A DNA stretch of 22,063 nucleotides from JAAZFZ01 sp035647435. Its GTDB lineage: Bacteria; Bacillota; Clostridia; Oscillospirales; Acutalibacteraceae. Positions within the stretch are counted from its first letter, which is position 1. Every line of letters begins with the position of its first letter. This document shows positions 15,030 to 22,063 of the stretch, in pieces. The position numbers and the translations under genes are program-made. Below the pieces are notes generated by a model, which did no database searches, was not told the origin of the DNA, and saw nothing but the letters and a program-made list of their open reading frames with translations. The stretch covers positions 1-22,063 of the forward strand of contig DASRNM010000061.1 in the NCBI GenBank assembly GCA_035647435.1, read 5' to 3'.

Positions 15030-15921
15030 GGTTCTAAGTGTTACAAAAAAATACGGTGATTTTACAGCAATTAAAGACTTGTCATTTAAAGTTGGCAAAT
15101 CGTCAATCTATGGGCTTGTCGGTTACAACGGGGCAGGCAAAACAACGTTGCTCAAAACAATGGCAGGAGTTTTAAAGGCTGACGGTGGCGAGATTAAAAT
15201 GTTTGGCGAAAATGTTTTTGACAACCCAAGGGTAAAGCAAAGAGTTTTTTATGTGCCAGATGAATTATATTTTAAATTCAATACAAACATGGAAAAGATG
15301 GCGAAGTTCTACCGTGGCTATTACCCTAAGTTTAGCATGAAAACTTTTGATAGACTGACAGATCTTTTTGGTTTAGATAAAACAAGTAAGATTAACGGAT
15401 TTTCAAAAGGAATGCAACGCCAGGCAGAAATGGTTTTGGGCATGTCAACATTGCCCGATGTTATTCTACTTGATGAGAGCTTTGACGGACTTGACCCTGC
15501 AAAAAGAAACATGACCAAAAAGCTTTTAATGGAATATATGGCTGAAAAAGAGTGCTCAATAGTCATATCATCACATAATTTACATGAGCTTGCTGATTTG
15601 TGCGATCATATTGGTCTTATAAACGGGCAGAGGATAGTTATAGACCGTTCCGTTGACGAAATCAGCGGCAGCCGCAGCAAATTCAGAGTGATTTTCGACA
15701 GAGAGGTTTCTCGTGATGAGTTTGATGGTATAGACATCAAAAGGTTCTCTGCCGATGGAAAAATTATTAACCTCACAGCAGACGGAGATAATGACATTGT
15801 TGAAGAAAAGCTTCGTGCCATGTCGCCGTTAATTGTCGAAAAATTCCCACTTTCACTTGAAGAAATATTCCTTGAAGAAATGGAGGGTTCTGGTTATGAC
15901 TTCACAAAAATCTTCGATTAA
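15022..15921 (+). CDS. ABC transporter ATP-binding protein (YtrB-like)
   Basis: This 299-residue ATPase has Walker A GYNGAGKTT (34-42), an FSKGM signature (127-131) in place of LSGGQ, Walker B VILLDES (D151, E152) and the switch His in SSHN (H185). A divergent FYVPDE lies where the Q-loop normally is. These variants are typical of ATPases linked to YtrA regulators. The last 85 residues form a C-terminal domain ending LSLEEIFLEEMEGSG. Start: ATG 15022 with GGGAGGAAG upstream, overlapping the GntR stop; it also overlaps the permease gene by 26 bases. The three genes form one coupled operon. It powers the neighbouring permease; the substrate is unknown, possibly an envelope-active compound or lipid. 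Confidence 0.92.
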   Translation: MVEVLSVTKKYGDFTAIKDLSFKVGKSSIYGLVGYNGAGKTTLLKTMAGVLKADGGEIKMFGENVFDNPRVKQRVFYVPDELYFKFNTNMEKMAKFYRGYYPKFSMKTFDRLTDLFGLDKTSKINGFSKGMQRQAEMVLGMSTLPDVILLDESFDGLDPAKRNMTKKLLMEYMAEKECSIVISSHNLHELADLCDHIGLINGQRIVIDRSVDEISGSRSKFRVIFDREVSRDEFDGIDIKRFSADGKIINLTADGDNDIVEEKLRAMSPLIVEKFPLSLEEIFLEEMEGSGYDFTKIFD

Positions 15922-18370
15922 TGTCTTTGCATTCACATTTTGGTCTGCAATCAAAAGTTTCTTTTATGTACCTTTGATAGGTATGGGTATATTATCATTA
16001 ATTATTCCTATCACCTCCTACGATAGCCTTAGCCTAATGGACAGTCACTACAAAAGTCAATCAACACCGGACAACGTTGTAAAACTTTCAGATTATTTTA
16101 AGTATCATTTGTTCGGCAACGAGTATGATATGGTAGCCGCCGATCTGATGATAAGGTTTATCGTAATTGCTTGTGCAGTCATTCTTGCGATAAGGATGTT
16201 TAAATTCATCACAAACAAAAAAACAGTCAATGTATATTATAGTATTGGTATAACAAGAAAAAACTTGTTTATGTCAAACTTTTTTGCAGGTCTGCTGATG
16301 CTTTTTCTTATGATAGCTGTGCCAATACTCATTTGCGTATTCATAAACATTTCTTTTATTGGTTCAAGTGCGGAGCTTTGGAGTGCCGCTATTTATCTGA
16401 TAATAGCCTTTTTTGCGTTGGCATTTGTAGGCTTTGGGATAACGGCTGCAGTTGCGTCAAGCGTTGGCACAAGTGTTGAATGTCTTGTGTTTTCTGGTTC
16501 AATTATTGGATCTGTTACTTTATTCTTAATATCTATAGAAAATTTGATGGCAGCCTTTGTTTTGGGTACCCCTTATTCGGGCGGAATATGGTACATGAGA
16601 GATTCGTCAGTTATTTTGGATTTTAAATTTCTAAACCCGCTTCTTTTCTGCCTAGAGAGTACAACGTCAATCGGGAGACTGGAAAGGGAAAAGATAAGTG
16701 ATGGTTTTGTGGTTACATCACCGAACTATTTATTATTATTTGCTTGGTTAGCCGTTGCAATTGGAATTTTCGCCCTTGGAATGTACCTTTTCCAAAAAAG
16801 AAAAGCTGAGATATGCGGTTTCTCGGGGATGAGCAAGGGTTTGAATTCCCTTTTAATTTTCATCATAGGCTTTAACGCTTACAGCACAATTGTTTATGGC
16901 TTTGAGCAAAACAAAGCTGGCACAGGCATAATAATGGGGTTTTTGATTGGCGCAATAATATACTTTATAGTGTATTCCCTTGTTTCTATAATTATAAAAT
17001 TTAGCTTTAAAGGCTTTGGCAAGGGACTAAAAGTGCTCGGTGCTCACTATGCTATAATTGCTGTTATTACATTGATTTTCGCTACGGGACTTTTCGGATA
17101 TGCGTCAAGAGTTCCCGACCTTGAAAGAGTTGAAGCTGTCACTGTAATGCCTGTTGCACCCAATTCTATTTTAGACATTAACGATTCCTTTACCGTTGGA
17201 GATGATGTAAACTACTATTATTCCCATATCAAAATTAGGAGTTTTGAATCGAAAAATGATATCAAAAAAATTCAAGAGCTTCACAAATTGATTATAAAAG
17301 ACGGAAAAATCAGAATTGACAACAGTAATTTTGAAAAAGCAAAAGATGAACAGGTTTCAGGTTCTAATTTTAGAATTACCTATATTCTCGAAAACGGAAA
17401 AAAGCTTGAACGGTATTATTCTGTAATGACGGTTAAGACACTTAATCGTTTGCTGGAAATTGAAGAAACCGAAAAGCATGACAAGATGATAATGCAGTGT
17501 TTGACAGAGCCCTTTACAGGGGAAGAAGATGCTAGCATTGCAAGGGTCAAAGAGCTTTTTCAGGGCGAACAAACATCCATTTCTTTAATTTCTAAAGACT
17601 TAAGCCTTTTAAGCACTTTGAAACAAAGTGAAGATATTAGAACAGAGCTGTTTTCTGCTATTGCAAAGGATTTGAAAGAGCAATCGGTTGAAGAACGATA
17701 TTTCCCGAAGGATAGCATTTTGGGCTCTCTGATGATTTCGCAATCTTACGCTGGGGCTGATGGTGGAAGCAAAACGGAACAATTTTACAACGAGTATTAT
17801 GGAGAAGAGTTAAATCTAGATGATTTAATCGAAGAAACAGAAAAAGCGTATGTATTCCCCTTTATGTACACTAATGGTGGGGAATGTTTGATTCAAATCA
17901 CACAGGATATGACTAACACCATTGAGTTATTAAGAGCCAATGATTTGTTGAGCCTTTTTGAAGGCAACGCTGAATTTAATAGTGCAGAAGTTATTTCTTC
18001 AACACCCTCACTTCAAAATGGTTTACGTGACGATATATATGGTGGCTCCGGAAAGTCTCAGTTGTTTTTAGCTTCAAAAAGAATAGAGAAAGATATCAAT
18101 GCTAATTATCACATGATTGATAACTTTATAAACAGCGTTAAAGTAACAGACAAAAAAACAATAGAGCGTTTCGTTGAAGACGGTTATTTTAAATATTATG
18201 TTGGGGTTGAGGGCTATTTTGTGAAGCTGAAAACCTTAGAAAAAAGTGAAACAGTGGTATTTATACCTCAGGATAAAATGCCCGACAATATAGCAAAACA
18301 GGTTGCAGACTTAGATGTTATCGGAATGGGTGAATACTATAATTTTGACCACTACTATTATGCATATTAA
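15896..18370 (+). CDS. ABC transporter permease with large C-terminal extracytoplasmic domain (824 aa)
   Basis: The first 400 residues hold about nine membrane helices (for example FFYVPLIGMGILSLIIPI, FIVIACAVILAIRMFKFI, LIIAFFALAFVGFGITAAVA, GIIMGFLIGAIIYFIVYSLV, AIIAVITLIFATGLFGYA). The remaining 420 or so residues are hydrophilic, with no further helix, and probably lie outside the membrane. Similar permeases, some with a domain I recall as DUF6449, occur in YtrA-type operons of Clostridia. The start at ATG 15896 has GGAGG ten bases upstream and overlaps the ATPase. Typical ABC-2 permeases are 250-400 residues, so this one is about twice the normal size. The exported or sensed molecule is unknown. 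Confidence 0.85.
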   Translation: MTSQKSSINVFAFTFWSAIKSFFYVPLIGMGILSLIIPITSYDSLSLMDSHYKSQSTPDNVVKLSDYFKYHLFGNEYDMVAADLMIRFIVIACAVILAIRMFKFITNKKTVNVYYSIGITRKNLFMSNFFAGLLMLFLMIAVPILICVFINISFIGSSAELWSAAIYLIIAFFALAFVGFGITAAVASSVGTSVECLVFSGSIIGSVTLFLISIENLMAAFVLGTPYSGGIWYMRDSSVILDFKFLNPLLFCLESTTSIGRLEREKISDGFVVTSPNYLLLFAWLAVAIGIFALGMYLFQKRKAEICGFSGMSKGLNSLLIFIIGFNAYSTIVYGFEQNKAGTGIIMGFLIGAIIYFIVYSLVSIIIKFSFKGFGKGLKVLGAHYAIIAVITLIFATGLFGYASRVPDLERVEAVTVMPVAPNSILDINDSFTVGDDVNYYYSHIKIRSFESKNDIKKIQELHKLIIKDGKIRIDNSNFEKAKDEQVSGSNFRITYILENGKKLERYYSVMTVKTLNRLLEIEETEKHDKMIMQCLTEPFTGEEDASIARVKELFQGEQTSISLISKDLSLLSTLKQSEDIRTELFSAIAKDLKEQSVEERYFPKDSILGSLMISQSYAGADGGSKTEQFYNEYYGEELNLDDLIEETEKAYVFPFMYTNGGECLIQITQDMTNTIELLRANDLLSLFEGNAEFNSAEVISSTPSLQNGLRDDIYGGSGKSQLFLASKRIEKDINANYHMIDNFINSVKVTDKKTIERFVEDGYFKYYVGVEGYFVKLKTLEKSETVVFIPQDKMPDNIAKQVADLDVIGMGEYYNFDHYYYAY

Positions 18371-18398
18371 GTCTGTGTTCTAAAAAAACCAAATTATT

Positions 18399-18446
18399 AA
18401 TGCGTCTTAAACTTGCTATAATAGCAGTTTTAAGGCGCATTTTTTC
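18399..18446 (+). terminator. Intrinsic terminator of the GntR-ABC operon
   Basis: AATGCGTCTTAAA pairs with TTTAAGGCGCATT (one G-U), with a partly paired loop, followed by T5-6. It lies 30 bases after the permease stop. Confidence 0.8.
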
Positions 18447-18601
18447 AAAATTAATGAAAATAAAATTATTATTGTGAGTTTGGTCAATTTACAATCAATG
18501 GGTTTTACATTAAAATCCCAAAATATTAATTTTTCTAATCTCCGATACAGTATAACAATTATAAACCCACGCAGTTATTGCAAATAAATTATGCAAAAGT
18601 A
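18447..18601. other. AT-rich spacer upstream of the tRNA
   Basis: No gene or motif of note is seen here. A weak hairpin (TGGGTTTT/AAAATCCCA with a bulge) lies at 18499-18520 but lacks an adjacent T-run. Confidence 0.4.
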
Positions 18602-18630
18602 TTGATTTTGTTATCTAATTTCGGTATAAT
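18602..18630 (+). promoter_or_regulatory. Promoter of tRNA-Ser
   Basis: TTGATT (18602-18607) and a consensus TATAAT (18625-18630) have a 17-base spacer. The box lies about 34 bases before the mature tRNA. Confidence 0.75.
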
Positions 18631-18664
18631 GTGCAAGCATGCTTAAAAACAGCGTGAACAAAAT

Positions 18665-18756
18665 GGAGGGTTGTCCGAGTTGGTTTAAGGAGCACGACTG
18701 GAAATCGTGTAGCGGCCTAAAACCGTTCGAGGGTTCGAATCCCTTGCTCTCCGCCA
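18665..18756 (+). tRNA. tRNA-Ser (anticodon GGA)
   Basis: The acceptor stem GGAGGGT pairs with GCTCTCC (one G-U), with discriminator G and an encoded CCA at 18754-18756. The anticodon stem CACGA/TCGTG encloses CTGGAAA, giving anticodon GGA at 18700-18702 (reads UCC/UCU). The long variable arm (about AGCGGCCTAAAACCGTT) is diagnostic of a class II serine tRNA, and the T-arm carries GGTTCGAATCC. It has its own promoter and terminator. I see no integrase beside it. Confidence 0.95.
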
Positions 18757-18762
18757 AAAAAA

Positions 18763-18785
18763 GATACCCGAAAGGGTGTCTTTTT
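18763..18785 (+). terminator. tRNA terminator
   Basis: GATACCC-GAAA-GGGTGTC, a 7-bp stem with a GNRA tetraloop and a T5 tail, starts seven bases after the tRNA CCA end. Confidence 0.9.
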
Positions 18786-18786
18786 C

Positions 18787-19016
18787 TTTACCCAATAAAG
18801 ATTGAATTGAGTGCAGAACAGATAAAGCAAATTAAGAACTACCGTTGCCGGTGTTGAATGATAAAACTGATTATTTAATCATTTTATTTACTGTAACAAA
18901 GCTCTCAGGATAATTTTTGACATTCTAAAACTCGTATTACCATTATTAAAATGCAGGCAAACAACTGTTCAAAACTAATTTTATTTAAGGTTTGCAAGCA
19001 TAACTAAAAAATAAAA
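18787..19016. other. Intergenic spacer with no recognised gene
   Basis: AT-rich sequence between the tRNA terminator and the cotJ terminator. The frame running on from the tRNA (ending near 18857) has no start with a ribosome site and is not recognised. I see no promoter or repeat of note. Confidence 0.4.
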
Positions 19017-19057
19017 GGCTTTCAGACATGAAGCATTCGTGCCGTTGTCTGAAAGCC
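19017..19057 (-). terminator. Terminator of the cotJ operon
   Basis: GGCTTTCAGACA/TGTCTGAAAGCC is a perfect 12-bp stem with a 17-base loop. On the minus strand it is followed by TTTTATTTTTT. Confidence 0.8.
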
Positions 19058-19090
19058 CTGTTTGTTTGAGCATTAGGCTTTTTGCAAAAT

Positions 19091-19708
19091 TTATCGGTAG
19101 TTTTTCCCGCCTCTAAGCTCAAGGGAAGGGTTAAATGCATAGAAATTCTTACTGTTGAGCTTATCCGTTGCAATTCTCAACCCTTCGCCGAAACGTTGGA
19201 AGTGTACAATCTCTCTTGCGCGCAAGAATTTGATAGGATCTCGAACGTCGGGGTCATCGGTCAACAAAAGTATGTTGTCATAAGTTTTTCTTGCTTTTTG
19301 TTCCGCTGCCAAATCTTCAACTAAATCAGTAATTACATCGCCCTTGGACTGCATTGAAGCTGCACTCCATGGAAAACCACTCGCAGCGGTTGGATATATA
19401 CCGGTTGTGTGGTCTACAAAGTAGTTGTCAAACCCACTTTTTTTGATTTCTTCGATTGAAAGATTTCTGGTTAATTGATAAACAATAGCACTGATCATTT
19501 CTAGGTGGCCCAGTTCCTCCGTGCCTATGTCCGTCAACAAGCCTTTAAGCTCGGGGTAAGGCATTGCAAAGCGTTGACTCAAATAGCGTAGCGATGCACC
19601 TAACTCGCCGTCAGGTCCGCCGTATTGTGTAATTATAAGACCTGCAAGCTTAGCATTCGGAGTTTTAATTTTTACCGGATACTGCAGCTTTTTCTCATAT
19701 TGAAACAT
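19091..19708 (-). CDS. cotJC: Spore coat protein CotJC (manganese-catalase-like)
   Basis: This 205-residue protein has the ferritin-like four-helix manganese catalase fold. Ligand positions are visible at E35 (GPDGELGA), E65 and H68 (GTEELGHLE), E136 (LAAEQKAR) and H169 (REIVHFQRFGEGL). CotJC belongs to the inner spore coat of endospore formers; whether this copy has peroxide-disproportionating activity is not shown. Its start abuts the CotJB stop. It is the last gene of the cotJABC operon and is followed by a perfect 12-bp terminator. In Bacillus the operon depends on the mother-cell sigma-E factor. This is the clearest evidence that the host makes endospores. Confidence 0.95.
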   Translation of the reverse strand: MFQYEKKLQYPVKIKTPNAKLAGLIITQYGGPDGELGASLRYLSQRFAMPYPELKGLLTDIGTEELGHLEMISAIVYQLTRNLSIEEIKKSGFDNYFVDHTTGIYPTAASGFPWSAASMQSKGDVITDLVEDLAAEQKARKTYDNILLLTDDPDVRDPIKFLRAREIVHFQRFGEGLRIATDKLNSKNFYAFNPSLELRGGKNYR

Positions 19709-19966
19709 TTAGCAGTCACACCTCTCCCTTTCTAAATCCCATGGCCATGGGTCTTTGAGCCACTCCACACCTTGACCGTTTGCAGGTGTAAGAGGGCCAT
19801 ATTTTTCCTCAAATTCTTTTTTTATAAGCATATATTTTGACTGATATTTTCTGTGCAACGAAAGCATTTGCAAATCATCAGGATGGGTGTCAAGATACAA
19901 ATGGATTTCGAATAGAGCAAATTGTGCGGCAGATAGTTTTTTCATCATTTTTTCTCTTTGACTCAT
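19709..19966 (-). CDS. cotJB: Spore coat protein CotJB
   Basis: This 85-residue protein matches CotJB: a helical N-terminus (LSAAQFALFEIHLYLDTHPD), a middle KYQSKYMLIKKEFEEKYGPL, and a conserved W-rich end (GVEWLKDPWPWDLERERCDC). I take the ATG at 19966, whose ATGA overlaps the cotJA stop; a GTG at 19975 would add three residues. It ends immediately before cotJC. It is required with CotJA and CotJC for assembly of the CotJ coat complex in Bacillus. The size fits the family (about 87 residues). Confidence 0.93.
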   Translation of the reverse strand: MSQREKMMKKLSAAQFALFEIHLYLDTHPDDLQMLSLHRKYQSKYMLIKKEFEEKYGPLTPANGQGVEWLKDPWPWDLERERCDC

Positions 19967-20202
19967 CGGACACACCCCGCCTGCAGGTAGGGGAGGTCAA
20001 GAACAGGGAACAATGTGCCAACCTCAAGCGCTTTCATGTCTTCATATACAGTTGTGTCCGTCTGAAACGGAACATATGCCATTGCGACTACGGGGTCGGC
20101 AGGTAATGCTGTTCTAAAACCGTCGGGCCTAGGGCAACTGTACATATCGTGAAAACCGTAATGGTTGGGCATGGAATAATAGCTTCCAATAGGGTTATTC
20201 AT
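19963..20202 (-). CDS. cotJA: Spore coat-associated protein CotJA
   Basis: This 79-residue protein carries the CotJA core VVAMAYVPFQTDTTVYEDMK followed by ALEVGTLFPVLDLPYL; the N-terminus is rich in Tyr, Pro, Asn and His. CotJA is the first gene of the cotJ operon and is needed for incorporation of CotJC into the coat. The ribosome site is weak close to the ATG (GGTGAG, 4 bases away), with a better AAGGAGAG 14 bases upstream. Its stop overlaps the cotJB start. I could not identify a convincing sigma-E promoter in the roughly 110 bases upstream. Confidence 0.92.
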   Translation of the reverse strand: MNNPIGSYYSMPNHYGFHDMYSCPRPDGFRTALPADPVVAMAYVPFQTDTTVYEDMKALEVGTLFPVLDLPYLQAGCVR

Positions 20203-20309
20203 TTAGCTCACCAAACTCTCCTTTTTTTGTATTGAGAAAGCATATTGCTTCCTCTTGTAATATAATATGCAAAAGGCTCTTGCTTGCCAATGTTTTTGAA
20301 TTTAAAACA

Positions 20310-20343
20310 AATAAACAAAAGCCGCACATTTTGAATGTGCGGC
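20310..20343 (-). terminator. Terminator of the metallophosphoesterase-GtrA operon
   Basis: GCCGCACATT-TTG-AATGTGCGGC is a perfect 10-bp hairpin. On the minus strand it runs into TTTTGTTTATTTG. Confidence 0.9.
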
Positions 20344-20364
20344 CAAAAGCTGTATTTTAATAAA

Positions 20365-20889
20365 TTAAACGGTTTTCTTTTTCTTGTGTATGATGAACCT
20401 ATTAATCGGGTAAGTCCAAACTGTTGCAAGCGTGGCGACAAGAGGTTTAACGATAATATCGCCGAGGGTTTGAAGCCCGTGAGAAGTGAACAGCAACGAG
20501 AACTGCGTTCCAAGCCAGGCGGTTGCAAAAATTGTAAAAATAACCATTATTACATACATTATTATGCTCTTTAATGGGTTAATGTCTGCTTTAAATGTAA
20601 TTTTCCTGTTGAGAATGAATGCTATTGTATAGCCAATCGTTGTGGAGATTATGTAAGAAAATAAATATCCTTTGCCCTCGCTGAGGTTTAAAAGTGCAAA
20701 AAGCCATGACTCAGGCAAAGGCGAGGTCCGAATTGAACTGAAAACAGCATTTTGAAGAATGTAATGAACTATAACCTCAACTATTGTTGAGGAAAAACCC
20801 GCTATTGAAAACTTAATAAATTTCCATAATTCGGCGTGCTTTGCTGTAAACTTATTTTGTGCGTTATCATTGACAGACTTATTTTTCAT
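20365..20889 (-). CDS. GtrA-family membrane protein
   Basis: This 174-residue protein has four predicted membrane helices and the GtrA/DPMS-TMD hallmarks: FIKFSIAGFSSTIVEVIVHY at the start, a central YIISTTIGYTIAFILNRKIT with the conserved N-R-x-x-T-F (NRKITFKA), and a final TYPINRFIIHK. GtrA proteins are linked to flipping of prenyl-linked sugars or to cell-wall glycan decoration. Its start lies 16 bases after the metallophosphoesterase gene, so the two form an operon that ends in a perfect 10-bp terminator. The substrate is not known. Confidence 0.85.
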   Translation of the reverse strand: MKNKSVNDNAQNKFTAKHAELWKFIKFSIAGFSSTIVEVIVHYILQNAVFSSIRTSPLPESWLFALLNLSEGKGYLFSYIISTTIGYTIAFILNRKITFKADINPLKSIIMYVIMVIFTIFATAWLGTQFSLLFTSHGLQTLGDIIVKPLVATLATVWTYPINRFIIHKKKKTV

Positions 20890-20905
20890 TCATGTTTCCT
20901 CTTTC

Positions 20906-22045
20906 TTAAAATAGATAGTATATCGAAATGATTATTGCTACTATCACAGCAAGTGTTATCAAAAGCCTGCTGATTTGATAGATAGCAAGGTCAACGCTTG
21001 ACGGGGACTTATCAATAAGGTATTGCTTTAATCGTTTTTCAACGCCCGTGCCAATTAAATCCTTGTAGAATAGCATATGTGACGTGTATTTTTTAGGCTG
21101 GTTTTCGTTTAGCTCAAAAACTCTGATTCCTCTGTTGAAGCGAGGGCCGTAGGCGGCGAAGCCAACTCCCGGGCAATATCCCATATCAACACCCTTGTAA
21201 TTAGCAATAAAACAGTTTTTGTGGTCATGACCGAAGAAAATACCGACAATGTCGCCCTTTTCTGAAATAGCTTCAAATTGCCCGTTATTGTCGTCGGGGA
21301 CTGCCGGCAATTCACCGAAAAAACTTTGCTCGTTTACAAAGTCTTTCTTCAGTGCATAATACTTTCCTTTTCTCTTTCTATATGCCCTCAATGCACCTTT
21401 TGTTTTCTTATTAAATTCATCAAAAGCGTAATACATTTCTTCAAATGGTATGTGCTGAAACATGAACGACGCAACATATTTACCGTTGTTTTCTTCTTTC
21501 AACCGTTCTCTTTCTTTTCGATACCATTCTATTTGCTCGATTGACACCGTTTCATAGCCCGAGCCTTTTGAACCGTGTGAATCAATGATATATATGTTAA
21601 AAGCAATCTCTTTTTCATCACTGCTCAAAATAGGTAGGATGCAGTTTGAAACGCCCGGAACCTCTGTTGTGCATTTTGAAACAAAATTATTGTGGTTTTT
21701 ATAAAGCTCTAGCTGCTTTTCAGTTGAAAGCTTACATTGCAAATCATGGTTGCCGAAAGCTACAGCAAAAGGAACGTTTCTTTTTGAAAGTGGCTCAACT
21801 ATTGCGTCAATCACTGTTTTGACATTTTTTTCGCCTTGACTGCCACGAAAAGCAGAGCTGTACCCTTTTAATTGGTCGCCTGTAAAAATGACTAAATCGG
21901 GCTTTGCCTCATCAAGGGCAGCATTAATGAACTTCATTGTGTCTTTAGAAACATTCAAACTGTCCTGAATATCAGAAATCTGCATTATTTTAAACTTGCC
22001 GTTGGAGTTGAATTTTAAATTGAAATTATTCTTGTCATTCAACAC
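20906..22045 (-). CDS. Membrane-anchored calcineurin-like metallophosphoesterase
   Basis: The 379 residues carry the metallophosphoesterase motifs in order: QISDIQD (Gln where many members have His), VIFTGDQLKG, AFGNHDLQ, FMFQHIPFEE and FFGHDHKN. The last 20 residues (ISRLLITLAVIVAIIISIYYLF region) form a membrane helix. With no N-terminal signal, this suggests a tail-anchored enzyme with its catalytic domain in the cytoplasm. Start: GTG 22045 with AAAGGAG five bases upstream. It is co-transcribed with a GtrA-family protein. Members hydrolyse phosphomonoesters, diesters or pyrophosphates; with GtrA, a lipid-linked or cell-wall phosphate substrate is plausible but unproven. Confidence 0.88.
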   Translation of the reverse strand: MLNDKNNFNLKFNSNGKFKIMQISDIQDSLNVSKDTMKFINAALDEAKPDLVIFTGDQLKGYSSAFRGSQGEKNVKTVIDAIVEPLSKRNVPFAVAFGNHDLQCKLSTEKQLELYKNHNNFVSKCTTEVPGVSNCILPILSSDEKEIAFNIYIIDSHGSKGSGYETVSIEQIEWYRKERERLKEENNGKYVASFMFQHIPFEEMYYAFDEFNKKTKGALRAYRKRKGKYYALKKDFVNEQSFFGELPAVPDDNNGQFEAISEKGDIVGIFFGHDHKNCFIANYKGVDMGYCPGVGFAAYGPRFNRGIRVFELNENQPKKYTSHMLFYKDLIGTGVEKRLKQYLIDKSPSSVDLAIYQISRLLITLAVIVAIIISIYYLF

Positions 22046-22063
22046 ATAAACTCCTTTATTAAG

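Noticed and set aside
18639..18857. 72-aa open frame across the tRNA
   Set aside because: It covers tRNA-Ser and its terminator, so it is not a protein gene. Its tail (IELSAEQIKQIKNYRCRC) lacks an independent start.
18665..19090. tRNA-Ser as an integration site of a mobile element
   Set aside because: No repeat of the tRNA 3' end and no integrase is visible in the window.
20221..20290. Sigma-E promoter of cotJ
   Set aside because: GCATATT-like and CAATACAA-like boxes occur on the minus strand, but their spacing does not fit sigma-E, so no position is claimed.

Overview
The window looks like chromosome of a low-GC, spore-forming member of the Clostridia (Firmicutes), probably an uncultured gut-type lineage. 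The evidence is a complete cotJABC spore-coat operon, a YtrA-type GntR/ABC module, strong AGGAGG ribosome sites, TTG/GTG starts, sigma-A type promoters with 16-17 bp spacers, and many hairpin-plus-T terminators. No rRNA, CRISPR array, transposase or integrase is visible. One tRNA (Ser, GGA) is present.

Region 1 (1 to about 4,280) reads like the end of an accessory or mobile island. By eye it is richer in G+C than the rest. It holds a truncated WYL-domain fragment, a DUF4314-type small protein, a 224-aa cargo-type protein, a PAPS-reductase-like protein whose nucleotide loop is degenerate, an XRE-HTH fused to a MESH1-like HD hydrolase domain, and two Cys-rich unknowns. It closes with a strong terminator at 4,251-4,280, after about 300 bases without a gene.

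Region 2 (4,400-12,110) is AT-rich and almost entirely on the plus strand. It starts with a metallo-beta-lactamase-fold hydrolase paired with a LuxR-type regulator. Then come three small membrane proteins that each carry a zinc ribbon, a glycerophosphodiesterase-like gene interrupted by one in-frame TGA, a membrane-anchored Asp-box (BNR) protein, and a secreted PHP-domain phosphoesterase with a near-consensus promoter. Most products are predicted to sit in or outside the membrane.

Region 3 (12,120-18,450) holds a possible frameshifted membrane-protein remnant, a GH78-like alpha-L-rhamnosidase on the minus strand, and a divergent GntR - ABC ATPase - 824-aa permease operon. The divergent promoters lie back to back around a perfect 14-bp palindrome, a good candidate operator.

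Region 4 (18,600-22,063) has tRNA-Ser with its own promoter and terminator, then minus-strand genes: cotJA-cotJB-cotJC, and a metallophosphoesterase with a C-terminal membrane anchor co-transcribed with a GtrA-family membrane protein.

No single known defence or mobile system is complete here. The most notable items are the HTH-HD (alarmone-hydrolase-like) regulator beside the altered PAPS-reductase, the UGA-interrupted GDPD, the zinc-ribbon membrane trio, and the operator architecture at 14.5 kb.
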